NCBI RefSeq assembly: GCF_003626575.1 | Contig: NZ_RBDY01000004.1 | Location: forward strand, 310,001 to 374,000 | Source: Streptomyces radicis | GTDB taxonomy: Bacteria > Actinomycetota > Actinomycetes > Streptomycetales > Streptomycetaceae | DNA: 64,000 bases | Direction of reading: 5' to 3' | Part shown: piece after piece, positions 17,970 through 26,198 of the stretch | How the letters are laid out: each line of letters opens with the position of its first letter | How positions within the stretch are numbered: position 1 is the stretch's first letter | Translations under genes and position numbers: made by a program | The notes under the pieces: generated by a model | Told to the model about the DNA's origin: nothing | The model's database searches: none | What the model saw: only the letters and a program-made list of their open reading frames with translations

Positions 17970-19343
17970 ATGGCCGACTTCGTCAAATCGCACGTGCCGC
18001 ACTTCTCGATCGAGGTGTACCAGAACGAGTACCTCCCGCAGGACGCGCGGGAGGTGAACGCCATCGTCACCGTCACCGCGACCGGCAGCGGCGGCCGGGC
18101 CCTGGCCCCCGCCGAGCCCGCGGACGGGCCGCGCGCCGCCGTGGTGATCATGGTGGACTGCTCGGGCTCCATGGACTACCCGCCCGCGAAGATGCGGGGC
18201 GCCAAGGCCGCCACCGACGCGGCGATCGACACGCTGCGCGACGGCGTGGCGTTCGCCGTGGTCGCGGGCACGCACAAGGCCGTCGAGGTCTACCCGGGCG
18301 ACGGGCGGCTCGCGATCGCCGACGCCGCGACCAGGGCCGCGGCCAAGGGCGCTCTGCGCGCGTTGAACGCCGCGGGCGGCACCGCGATAGGCACCTGGCT
18401 CAGGCTCGCCGAGCGCCTGCTCGCCGCGTCCCCCGCGCCCATCCGCCACGGCATCCTGCTGACCGACGGGCGCAACGAGCACGAGGAGCCCGAGGAGTTG
18501 CGGGCCGCGCTCGACGCGTGCGCGGGCCGCTTCACATGTGACGCGCGTGGCGTGGGCACCGACTGGGAGGTCGCCGAGGTCACGGGCATCGCGTCGGCGC
18601 TGCTCGGCACCGCCGACATCGTCGCCGAACCCGAGGGCCTGGCCGCCGACTTCACCGCCATGATGGAGGCGGCGATGGGCAAGGAGATCGGCGACGTCTG
18701 CCTGCGCCTGTGGACGCCGCAGGGCGCGGAGGTCGGCTTCGTCAAGCAGGTCGCGCCCACCGTCGAGGACCTGACGGGCCGCCGCGCCGAGTCGCCGCCC
18801 CGCTCGGGCGACTACCCCACCGGGTCGTGGGGCGACGAGTCACGCGACTACCACGTGTGCGTGCGCGTCCCCGCCGTGGGCGTGGGCCACGAGATGCTGG
18901 CGGCCCGGGTCGCGCTGGTCGTCCGCGAGCCCACCGCGCCCGCGGGGCCGCCCGCGACCGTGCTCGGCCAGGGCCTGGTGCGGGCGGTGTGGACGGACGA
19001 CCTGGCCGCCGCGACCGCGATCAACGCGCAGGTCGCGCACTACACGGGCCAGGCCGAGCTGGCCCGGACGATCCAGGAGGGGCTGGCCTCCCGCAAGCGC
19101 GGCGACGAGGCCGGGGCAACGGCCAAGCTGGGCCGCGCGGTTCAGCTGGCGCACTTCTCCGGGAACGCCGAGACCGCCACACTGCTCGCGAAGGTGGTGG
19201 ACGTGGAGGACGCGGCGGAAGGTACTGTTCGACTCAAAGCCGGGGTCACCCAGGCGGACGAGATGACACTGGAGACGCGGTCGACGAAGACCGTGCGAGT
19301 GAAGAAGAAGCCGATCGCGAACGACGAGTCCACAAGACCCTAG
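17970..19343 (+). CDS. von Willebrand factor A (VWA) domain protein
   Basis: A 457-residue cytoplasmic protein. After an N-terminal beta-rich segment (FSIEVYQNEYLPQDAREV) comes a VWA domain with an intact MIDAS motif DCSGSM near residue 63, later Thr and Asp positions (GGTAIGTWL, LLTDGRNEH), and a C-terminal half that is helical. The last 35 residues are rich in Thr and Lys (TLETRSTKTVRVKKK), unlike the rest, and could carry phosphothreonine. VWA proteins usually bind partners through a metal ion. It lies between the phosphatase and FHA genes on the same strand, so it is probably a target or adaptor of the PknG pathway; that role is inference. Confidence 0.9.
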   Translation: MADFVKSHVPHFSIEVYQNEYLPQDAREVNAIVTVTATGSGGRALAPAEPADGPRAAVVIMVDCSGSMDYPPAKMRGAKAATDAAIDTLRDGVAFAVVAGTHKAVEVYPGDGRLAIADAATRAAAKGALRALNAAGGTAIGTWLRLAERLLAASPAPIRHGILLTDGRNEHEEPEELRAALDACAGRFTCDARGVGTDWEVAEVTGIASALLGTADIVAEPEGLAADFTAMMEAAMGKEIGDVCLRLWTPQGAEVGFVKQVAPTVEDLTGRRAESPPRSGDYPTGSWGDESRDYHVCVRVPAVGVGHEMLAARVALVVREPTAPAGPPATVLGQGLVRAVWTDDLAAATAINAQVAHYTGQAELARTIQEGLASRKRGDEAGATAKLGRAVQLAHFSGNAETATLLAKVVDVEDAAEGTVRLKAGVTQADEMTLETRSTKTVRVKKKPIANDESTRP

Positions 19344-19366
19344 GGACCGAGGGGGAGGCAGTAAGG

Positions 19367-20317
19367 ATGCCGACTTGCCCGAACGGCCACCACTCGGTGG
19401 CCGAGGACTGGTGCGAGGTGTGCGGCCACCGCATGCTCACCCCCGCCGCGCCGATGCCACCCGCCCCGCCCGGCTACCCCTCGCCGCCCGGGGGCTCCCC
19501 CGGCGCCCCGCCGCCGTTCCCAGGCCAGGGCGGCCCGCCCCCAGGGCCCCCGGGCTACCCGGGAGGGTCAGGGCCTTCGACCGCGCCGATCCCGCAGGTC
19601 CAGCCGTATCCGCAGGGCGAGTTGTGCCCGCAGTGCCGCACCCCGCGCGAGGCGCAGGCGCCGTTCTGCGAGGGCTGCCGCTACAACTTCCTGACCAACT
19701 CCCCCACCACCTACATACCTCCCGTGCCCCCCGGCGGTGGCCCCCCGGCGCACGACCCGCACCAGGCCTACCCCCCGCCCGCCCCCGCGCCGGCGCACGC
19801 GCCGCCCCCGCAGCCGAGCGGCGACTGGGTGCTCCCGCCGCCGGGCGGGCCCCAGGGCGGCCCGCCGCCGTTCCCCGGCCAGGGCGGCCCGCCCGGCTAT
19901 CCGCAGCAGGGCGCGGGCTGGCTGGTCACCGTGGGCCCCGACCCCGAGTACTTCACGGCGATGATGCGGCGCTCCGGGCCCGAGGCCGCGCAGTTGACGC
20001 TCCCGACGTACGCGCCCGAGCAGCGCGTGCAGCTCTCGGGCCCCCAGGTCACGATCGGCCGCCGCCGCCAGTCCACGGGCGAGTCCCCCGACATCGACCT
20101 GTCGCAGCCCCCCGAGGACCCCGGCGTCTCGCACAAGCACGCCATCCTCGTCCAGCAGCCCGACGGCGGCTGGGCCGTGGTCGACCAGGACTCGACCAAC
20201 GGCACGACGGTCAACGGCGCCGAGGACCCGATCCAGCCCTATGTGCCGGTCACGCTCCACGAGGGCGACCGTGTCCACATCGGTGCGTGGACGACGCTGA
20301 CCCTTTATCGCGGCTGA
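19367..20317 (+). CDS. FHA-domain protein with two zinc ribbons
   Basis: A 316-residue soluble protein. Zinc ribbon 1 is CPNGHHSVAEDWCEVCG (residues 4-20). A Pro/Gly-rich linker leads to ribbon 2, CPQCR...FCEGC (about 87-104), then another Pro-rich linker and a C-terminal FHA domain (about 220-316). The FHA shows the key residues TIGRRR, GVSHKHA, DQDSTNGTTVNG and LHEGDRVHIG, so phosphothreonine binding should be intact. Mycobacterial GarA is also a PknG-linked FHA protein but is short, lacks ribbons and has an N-terminal ETTS phosphosite, which is absent here. It is therefore a reader in the same locus but not a simple GarA orthologue. Preceded by GGGGGAGG. Confidence 0.92.
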   Translation: MPTCPNGHHSVAEDWCEVCGHRMLTPAAPMPPAPPGYPSPPGGSPGAPPPFPGQGGPPPGPPGYPGGSGPSTAPIPQVQPYPQGELCPQCRTPREAQAPFCEGCRYNFLTNSPTTYIPPVPPGGGPPAHDPHQAYPPPAPAPAHAPPPQPSGDWVLPPPGGPQGGPPPFPGQGGPPGYPQQGAGWLVTVGPDPEYFTAMMRRSGPEAAQLTLPTYAPEQRVQLSGPQVTIGRRRQSTGESPDIDLSQPPEDPGVSHKHAILVQQPDGGWAVVDQDSTNGTTVNGAEDPIQPYVPVTLHEGDRVHIGAWTTLTLYRG

Positions 20318-20332
20318 CACCCCACCCGGCAC

Positions 20333-20349
20333 TACTATCACCCGGGTGA
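20333..20349 (+). promoter_or_regulatory. -10-like box and palindrome at the ABC exporter start
   Basis: TACTAT (20333-20338) lies 7 bases before the GTG start, fitting a leaderless transcript. The perfect 12-bp palindrome TCACCCGGGTGA (20338-20349) covers the start codon and could be an operator. No good -35 was found at the usual spacing. Confidence 0.4.
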
Positions 20350-21080
20350 CTGATAACACCGCTGCAATCGCGGTCGATGGACTGCGCAAGCGGTACGGGG
20401 ACGTATCCGCCGTGGACGGAGTGACCTTCGAGGTCGAGCGGGGGGAGTTCTACGGGATCCTCGGCCCCAACGGCGCGGGCAAGACGACCACGTTGGAGAT
20501 CGTCGAGGGGCTGCGCGAGCCCGACGAGGGCACCGCGCTGCTCCTCGGCGAGCCCTCGTGGCCGCGCAAGCCGGAGCTGCTGCGCCGGATAGGCGTCCAG
20601 CTCCAGGCGTCGGCGTTCTTCGAGAAGCTCACGGCCCGCGAGCAGATACACACCTTCGCCGCCCTCTACGGCGTCTCCGCCGACCGCGCCGACGCCATGC
20701 TCGAGACCGTCGGGCTGACCGAGAAGAAGGACGTCCGCGACGACAAGCTCTCCGGCGGCCAGGCGCAGCGCCTCTCGATCGCCTGCGCGCTGGTCCACGA
20801 CCCCGAGCTGGTGTTCCTCGACGAGCCCACCACGGGGCTCGACCCACAGGCCCGCCGCAACCTGTGGGACCTGCTGCGCGGGATCAACTCCACGGGCCGC
20901 ACGGTCGTCCTGACCACGCACTACATGGACGAGGCGGAGCTGCTCTGCGACCGCGTCGCGATCATGGACGCCGGGCGGATCCTCCGCGTCGGCCCGCCCG
21001 CCGACCTCGTCAGGGAGCTGGGCGTGGACACCCTGGAGGACGTCTTCCTCCAGCTCACCGGACGGGAGTACCGCGAATGA
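20346..21080 (+). CDS. ABC-2 exporter ATP-binding protein
   Basis: A 244-residue ATPase of the DrrA/CcmA type that powers export of drugs, lipids or other small molecules. Walker A GPNGAGKTT (about 39-47), Q-loop VQLQASAF, signature LSGGQ, Walker B LVFLDEP with the D-loop, and the H-switch TTHYM are all intact. The C-terminal VDTLEDVFLQLTG is typical of this subgroup. The stop overlaps the permease start by 4 bp (ATGA). No leader sequence is apparent, so translation may start at the 5' end of the mRNA. Substrate unknown. Confidence 0.95.
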   Translation: MTDNTAAIAVDGLRKRYGDVSAVDGVTFEVERGEFYGILGPNGAGKTTTLEIVEGLREPDEGTALLLGEPSWPRKPELLRRIGVQLQASAFFEKLTAREQIHTFAALYGVSADRADAMLETVGLTEKKDVRDDKLSGGQAQRLSIACALVHDPELVFLDEPTTGLDPQARRNLWDLLRGINSTGRTVVLTTHYMDEAELLCDRVAIMDAGRILRVGPPADLVRELGVDTLEDVFLQLTGREYRE

Positions 21081-22141
21081 GCGCGTTCAGGAGCCTGTCG
21101 CGGGCGATGGTCCTCGGCCTGCTGCGGGACCGCACGGCCGTCTTCTTCATGCTGATCTTCCCGCTGATGTTCCTCGCGCTGTTCGGGGCGCTGTTCCAGG
21201 ACTCGGGCGTGCCGCGCTCCAGCGTGGTGCAGATCGGGAACGTCGCGGTGCTCGACGACATGCCCGAGGAGCAACGCGCCGCGCTGGGCGACGCGTTGGA
21301 GGTCACCAGGTCGGGTGACAGGGCACGGGCGATCGAGCAGGTCAGCGACGGCGACGTGGACGCGGTGGTCTGGGAGGAGGACGGGCGGGTCCAGCTGCGC
21401 TACTCCGCCGCGGACGCCGCCCGCGCGGGCACGGTCCAGGGCCTGATGCAGTCGATCGTGCAGAGCGCCAACGTCGAGGCGACGGGCCAGGAGCCCGCGT
21501 TCACGCTGACCACGGACCGGGTGGAGGATCGTTCCGTCAAGGCGATCCAGTTCCTGACGCCAGGGCTGCTCGGCTGGGCGGTGGCGATGGGCGCGTCGTT
21601 CATGTCGGCGTTCACGCTCGTCAACTGGCGCAAGAGGCGGATCCTGCGACGCCTGTGGCTGGCGCCGATCAAGCCGAGCACGGTCATCAGCGCCCGGATC
21701 GGCGTGAGCCTGGCGCTGGCGTTCGTGCAGGTCGCGATCTTCCTGGCGATCGCGACGATCCCGTTCTACGGCCTCCAGCTGACCGGCTCGTGGTGGCTGT
21801 CCATCCCGCTGGTCGCCTGCGGCACGCTGGCGTTCATGTCGATCGGCCTGCTGATCGGCGCGTGGGCCAACTCCGACGAGGCGGCCAACGGCGCGCTCCA
21901 GGTGGTCATCATGCCGATGGCGTTCCTGTCGGGCTCGTTCTTCCCGACGGACGAGATGCCGGGCTGGCTGAACGCGATCTCGACGGTGCTGCCGCTGAAG
22001 CACCTCAACGAGGCGATGATGGACGTCCTCTCCCGCGGCGAGAGCTGGGGAGCGGCGCTCCCCGTGATGGGCGCCCTGCTGCTCTTCGCCGCGGTGGTGA
22101 CGGCGATAGCGGCCCGCCTGTTCCGCTGGGACACGGCTTAG
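21077..22141 (+). CDS. ABC-2 type transporter permease
   Basis: A 354-residue membrane protein with the ABC-2 pattern: one N-terminal helix (VFFMLIFPLMFLALFGALF), an extracytoplasmic domain of about 150 residues, then five helices from about residue 170. The conserved region LSGSFFPTDEMPGWLNAISTVLPLKHLNEAM occupies the last third. It forms the membrane half of the exporter encoded just upstream and is translationally coupled to it. Downstream lies about 1 kb of repetitive DNA with no gene. Confidence 0.95.
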   Translation: MSAFRSLSRAMVLGLLRDRTAVFFMLIFPLMFLALFGALFQDSGVPRSSVVQIGNVAVLDDMPEEQRAALGDALEVTRSGDRARAIEQVSDGDVDAVVWEEDGRVQLRYSAADAARAGTVQGLMQSIVQSANVEATGQEPAFTLTTDRVEDRSVKAIQFLTPGLLGWAVAMGASFMSAFTLVNWRKRRILRRLWLAPIKPSTVISARIGVSLALAFVQVAIFLAIATIPFYGLQLTGSWWLSIPLVACGTLAFMSIGLLIGAWANSDEAANGALQVVIMPMAFLSGSFFPTDEMPGWLNAISTVLPLKHLNEAMMDVLSRGESWGAALPVMGALLLFAAVVTAIAARLFRWDTA

Positions 22142-22940
22142 CCTGCGGCTCGCCAGCAGCACGGCGCCTGCCGCGGGCAACGGGTCGGCGCGGGCGCGGG
22201 TGTCGCGCCGCAGCGCGAGGCGCCTGCCGCGGGCAACAGGCCCGCGCGGGCGCGGGTGTCCCGCCCACAGCACGACGCCTGCCGCGGGCAAGAGCCCCGC
22301 GCGGGCGCAGGGCGCAAACCCGGCGCGCAACAGGTCGACGCGGGCGCGGGTGTCGCGCCACAGCGCGACGCCTGCGGCGGGCAAGAGGGCCGCGCGGGCG
22401 CGGGCGCGGGGCGCAGACCCGGCGCGCAACGCGTCGACGCGGGCGGGGGTGTCGCGCCGCAGCGCGAGGCGCCTGCCGCGGGCAACAGGCCCGCTCGGGC
22501 GCGGGTGTCCCGCGCACAGCGCGTCGCCTGCGGCGGGCAAGAGCCCCGCGCGGGCGCGGGGCGCAGACCCGGCGCGCAGCGGGTCGGCGCGGGCGCGGGT
22601 GTCGCGCCACAGCGCGAGGCGCCTGTGGCGCGGCGCGAAGCGCCACAGGATGCGCGGGGCGGCACCCCGGCACGCCACGCCGGGACCCGCGCACAGCGCG
22701 GCGCCTGCGGCGAGAAGCGGGCCCGCCCGAGCACGGATGCCGCGCACGCGGCGCGGCGCTCGCAGCGCCGGAAATTCCGTGCGGGCACAGATGTTCCGCG
22801 CCCAGCATGACGCCTGCGGCGCGCAGCACGCGGCGCGGAGCGCCGAACGATGCGCGGGGGGCAACCCCGGTGCGCAGCATGGGCGTTCCGCACGGAACGA
22901 GGCACCTACGGCAGGCAGCGGCCCCGCGCGAAGCGCGGGT
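22142..22940. repeat. Repeat-rich non-coding block, about 0.8 kb
   Basis: No convincing gene is present; all frames stay open simply because the GC content is extreme. A core CCTGC(C/G)GCGGGCA recurs at 22167, 22223, 22278, 22371, 22472 and 22527, giving alternating steps of about 55 and 95-100 bp. The stretch 22201-22375 is repeated with few changes at 22450-22626, a higher-order unit of about 250 bp. GGGCGCGGGTGTC and CCGGCGCGCA motifs recur between cores. Past about 22630 the sequence is less regular, but hairpin-forming GCGCGAAGCGC-type motifs continue. Confidence 0.75.
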
Positions 22941-23174
22941 GTTCCGCGCGAAGCGCCGGAAAGGGCGGGCGGGTGGGGCAAAAACCTGGCGCGCAGCGCC
23001 CGGCGAACCCAGCGGAGCGCCAACGTTCCGCGCGAAGCGCCGGAAAGGGCGGGCGGGTGGGGCAAAAACCTGGCGCGCAGCGCCCGGCGAACCCAGCGGA
23101 GCGCCAACGTTCCGCGCGAAGCGCCGGAAAAGGGCGGGCGGGTGGGCGAAAAGACCCGGCGCGCAGCGCCGGCG
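22941..23174. repeat. 84-bp tandem repeat, 2.8 copies
   Basis: Two apparently identical 84-bp units (22941-23024 and 23025-23108) and a third partial, diverged copy (23109 to about 23174) lie head to tail. Each begins GTTCCGCGCGAAGCGCCGG and contains an A-run (GGGCAAAAACC) unusual for this genome. GCGC-GAA-GCGC forms a tight hairpin. The array ends just before the globin stop codon. Confidence 0.9.
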
Positions 23175-23190
23175 TGCCACAACCGCCCGC

Positions 23191-23574
23191 TCAGCCGGGC
23201 GCGTTCACCATCGACGCCGCCGCGTACACCAGGTAGTTCCACAGCTCGCGCTCGTGCTCGGGCGCCAGCCCGAGGCCGTCGACCGCGTCGCGCATGTGCC
23301 GCAGCCACGCGTCGTGGGCCGCGCGGTTCACCTCGAACGGCGCGTGCCGCATCCGCAGCCGCGGGTGGCCGCGGGTCTCGCCGTAGGTGCGCGGCCCGCC
23401 CCAGTACTGGATCAGGAACAGCGCGAGACGCTCCTCCGCGGGCCCGAGGTCCTCCTCGGGGTACATCGGCCGCAGCAACGGGTCATCGGCCACACCCTCG
23501 TAGAAGCGGCGGACGAGCTTCCTGAAGGTCTCCTCGCCCCCGACCTGCTCATAGAACGACTGCTGCTCGGTCAC
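23191..23574 (-). CDS. Truncated haemoglobin (group II globin)
   Basis: A 127-residue truncated haemoglobin, a small cytoplasmic haem protein linked to oxygen or nitric oxide handling. It starts [24 protein letters not shown] (helices A-B). It has the Tyr/Trp distal region ([14 protein letters not shown]), the conserved [13 protein letters not shown] segment with the proximal His, and the Trp-containing helix G ([10 protein letters not shown]). The GTG start sits very close to GGAGG. It converges on the repeat array. Confidence 0.95.
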   Translation of the reverse strand: MTEQQSFYEQVGGEETFRKLVRRFYEGVADDPLLRPMYPEEDLGPAEERLALFLIQYWGGPRTYGETRGHPRLRMRHAPFEVNRAAHDAWLRHMRDAVDGLGLAPEHERELWNYLVYAAASMVNAPG

Positions 23575-23692
23575 CCCTCCATGGTCGCAGACCCGCCAGG
23601 GCGCTCCCCCGGCCGGTCGCGTCACCCTCCCGCAACCTCCCCGTCCCCCGCGGGCCGCCTGCCCGCCGCCCCGCTGTCGTACCGTCCGCCCC

Positions 23693-25093
23693 ATGCCGGT
23701 CCAGGAGTACCGCCGCCGCCGAAGAACGCCCGCCCTCTCCTGGTTCGCGATCCTCACCACCGTCGCGTGGGCCGTGCTGTCCACCGCGCCCGCGTCGGGG
23801 GCGGGTTCGCCGCCCGAGCCCCCGGCCTCGCCCGAGCCCGCGATCTCCACGCCGTTCGCGCACCACGACGAGGGCTACGCGTGCTACCGCATCCCCGCCC
23901 TGGTCACCACGCCGCGCGGCACGTTGCTCGCGTTCGCCGAGGCCCGGGTCACCGACTGCTCGGACGTCGGCAACATCGACCTGGTCGTCAAGCGGTCCAC
24001 GGACGGCGGCCGCACGTGGGACGCGATGACCGTGCTGCGCGGCAAGGGCACCCGCGGCGGCTACGGCAACCCCGTGCCCGTCGTCGACGAGGTCAGCGGC
24101 CGGGTGTCGCTGCTGTACGCGTACAACGCGTGGACCTCGGAGGACGGCGAGCGCAGACGCGGCTCCCGCAGCCTGCACAGCATGTACAGCGGCGACGACG
24201 GGCTGACCTGGACGCCCGGCGGGGTGCTGGGGCCGCTCAAGCCGGTGGACTGGACGTGGGTGTCGTTCGGTCCTGGGCACGGCGTGCAGCTGCGCCGGGG
24301 GGCGCACGCCGGGCGCCTGATCGTGCCCGGCGACCACGACACCGCCGACGGGCGCTCGGGCGCGCAGCTGTACTACAGCGACGACGGCGGCATGACGTGG
24401 CACCTCGGGGCGGTGTACGACGTGCCGGACGACGAGCCGCACCCGGGCGAGCTGACGGTGGTCGAGCTGGTCGACGGCTCGCTCTACGTCAACGCCCGCA
24501 CCACCGACCTCGACAGCACGAGCCACTACCGGCTCGCCGGGCACAGCGCGGACGGAGGGCTGACGTTCACCCGGGAGGGGTTCGCGCCCGTGGCCGGGCT
24601 CGCCGCGCCGCCGGTCTCCGCGTCGCTGCTGCGGCTGCGCGCCACGGACGAGGGGGATCCGCGCAACCGGCTGCTGCTTTCGGCGCCCGCGAGGCCCGTT
24701 CCGCAGATCGCCACGCGCCGCAGGACGATGACGATCCGCACGTCCTACGACGAGGGCCGCACGTGGCAGTCGACGGCGTCGTCGATCAACTTCGCGCGGG
24801 CGGGCTACTCGGACCTGACCGAGCTGATCACGGGCGAGATAGGGCTGCTCTACGAGACGGGCGGCAAGAGCCCGCACGGGACGGTGAAGTTCACGGCGTT
24901 CACGGTCGCCTCGCTCGACGGCGGTGTGCCGCGGCACGACTTCTGCCCGGCGCCGCGGCCCTCGGGCGGCAGCTCGTTCTGGGGGGCGGCGGACCGCGGT
25001 CCCGGGGTGGTGCGCGCCGCGGCGACCGTCAACCGGCGCACGCCGTCCACGCTCCCCCGCAGCTCGCCGATCCGCCGCCCGCCGCCCGGCTAG
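23693..25093 (+). CDS. Secreted exo-alpha-sialidase (GH33)
   Basis: A 466-residue sialidase that would release terminal sialic acid from glycans outside the cell. An N-terminal signal peptide (basic RRRRR then [21 protein letters not shown]) precedes the beta-propeller. The family motif YRIPALV, with the first catalytic-site Arg, is near residue 64. Five Asp-box-type motifs (S/T-x-D-x-G-x-T-W/F) are visible: [46 protein letters not shown] near the end contains the nucleophile-type Tyr. The tail is Pro/Arg-rich without an anchor, so the enzyme is probably released. It is divergent from the globin gene. Confidence 0.92.
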   Translation: MPVQEYRRRRRTPALSWFAILTTVAWAVLSTAPASGAGSPPEPPASPEPAISTPFAHHDEGYACYRIPALVTTPRGTLLAFAEARVTDCSDVGNIDLVVKRSTDGGRTWDAMTVLRGKGTRGGYGNPVPVVDEVSGRVSLLYAYNAWTSEDGERRRGSRSLHSMYSGDDGLTWTPGGVLGPLKPVDWTWVSFGPGHGVQLRRGAHAGRLIVPGDHDTADGRSGAQLYYSDDGGMTWHLGAVYDVPDDEPHPGELTVVELVDGSLYVNARTTDLDSTSHYRLAGHSADGGLTFTREGFAPVAGLAAPPVSASLLRLRATDEGDPRNRLLLSAPARPVPQIATRRRTMTIRTSYDEGRTWQSTASSINFARAGYSDLTELITGEIGLLYETGGKSPHGTVKFTAFTVASLDGGVPRHDFCPAPRPSGGSSFWGAADRGPGVVRAAATVNRRTPSTLPRSSPIRRPPPG

Positions 25094-25097
25094 GGAC

Positions 25098-25772
25098 TCA
25101 GGCCCTTCGCCCGGTCAACGGCGTGACGCCGAGGCCCGGGGTCCCGCCCTCGCGGCGGACCACCGTGGCGCCGAGCGGGGTGCGAAGGCGCAGCCAGGGG
25201 CCGCCGGTGAGCAGGCCGACCGGCGCGTCGGCGCGCAGGAAGCCCAGCGCGTGCGCCGCGTGCACGGCGCGCAGCGGGAGCGGGGTGCCGGGCAGGCGCC
25301 GTGACCAGATCTCCTCGGCGAGCGCGTCGAGCGCCGCGCGCGTGCGCTCGGCCTCGGGCAGCCGCTCGGTCCGCCGCCTGAACTCCGCGACCACCGCGGC
25401 CGCGGCCTCCCGCACGGTCGCGTGCGGCAGCTCGGCCAGCGGCCGCCAGCCGCCGCGCGGCGGCAGCAGCCCGGCCCATGAGGGGCCGGTCACGGGCTCG
25501 GGCACGGTGAACGCGCCGCCCTCGTCGTCGATGGCCTCGAGCAGCGCGCCCGCCGAGACGGTGACGTCGAGCGTGGCGGGGGCCGAGAGCCTGCTCGGCC
25601 ACACGGCGAGCACGTCGAAGCGCGCGGGCCGCGTGAAGACGGCGACCACCCCGTCGTCGGCCTGGAGCCTGGCCGCCGCCGCCCTGTCCCAGCGGAGCTG
25701 CCTGCCGAGGAACGCCGCGAGGCCGCCCGCCTCCCCCGGCTCGGCGAACTCGAGGCGTCGCCGCGCGGTCAT
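25098..25772 (-). CDS. Hypothetical protein coupled to a thioesterase
   Basis: A 224-residue soluble protein with no signal peptide or membrane helix and no motif I recognise. It starts at an ATG whose first bases overlap the stop of the preceding thioesterase gene (ATGA), so the two are co-translated. The composition is Ala/Arg/Leu-rich; GPSWAGLLPPRGGWRPLAELP in the middle and PLGATVVRREGGTPGLGVTPL at the end look like conserved globular segments. Similar genes seem to sit beside this thioesterase in other Streptomyces-like genomes, from memory. Function unknown. Confidence 0.8.
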   Translation of the reverse strand: MTARRRLEFAEPGEAGGLAAFLGRQLRWDRAAAARLQADDGVVAVFTRPARFDVLAVWPSRLSAPATLDVTVSAGALLEAIDDEGGAFTVPEPVTGPSWAGLLPPRGGWRPLAELPHATVREAAAAVVAEFRRRTERLPEAERTRAALDALAEEIWSRRLPGTPLPLRAVHAAHALGFLRADAPVGLLTGGPWLRLRTPLGATVVRREGGTPGLGVTPLTGRRA

Positions 25773-26197
25773 GAGGGAACGGGGCTCCCCGCGGCGTCGT
25801 CCCCGTACTTCTCGAGGAACGTCCGCTCGGCGGCGGTCAGTCGGCGGGGGCGGGCGCGTTCGAGGTCGTAGGGGACGATGACGGTGGAGGCGCGGGCATA
25901 GACCGTTTCGCCGTCCTTCACCTCATAGCCGACCGTGGCCGAGGCGGCACCGATCTTGATCACCCAGACGTCGATCGTGACCGGCTCCTGCCGGTGGACG
26001 AGCGGCTTGAGGTAGTCGATCTCGTGCCGCGCCACCACGGAGCCGCCGGTGAACGCGTCGGCCGACGCCTCCCGCGCCAGCCGGAAGAAGAACTCTATGC
26101 GAGCCTCCTCCAGATAGCGCAGGAAGACGACGTTGTTCACGTGGCCGAAGGCGTCCATGTCGGACCAGCGCAGCGCGCACCGGTAGATGTGGCGCAC
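25769..26197 (-). CDS. Acyl-CoA thioesterase (4HBT hotdog fold)
   Basis: A 142-residue hotdog-fold thioesterase that hydrolyses acyl-CoA or acyl-carrier thioesters. The N-terminal motif RWSDMDAFGHVNNVVFLRYLEEAR contains the catalytic Asp and the HVNN signature of the YbgC/FcbC group. It starts at GTG (MRHIYRC) one base after the stop of ettA, so it belongs to the ettA transcript. The physiological substrate is unknown. Confidence 0.92.
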   Translation of the reverse strand: MRHIYRCALRWSDMDAFGHVNNVVFLRYLEEARIEFFFRLAREASADAFTGGSVVARHEIDYLKPLVHRQEPVTIDVWVIKIGAASATVGYEVKDGETVYARASTVIVPYDLERARPRRLTAAERTFLEKYGDDAAGSPVPS

Positions 26198-26198
26198 G

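Noticed and set aside
22200..23525. Open frames across the repeat block (441 codons plus strand, 795 codons minus strand)
   Set aside because: All frames are open in this block, the translations are low-complexity, no ribosome site is present, and the frames run into the globin gene antisense.
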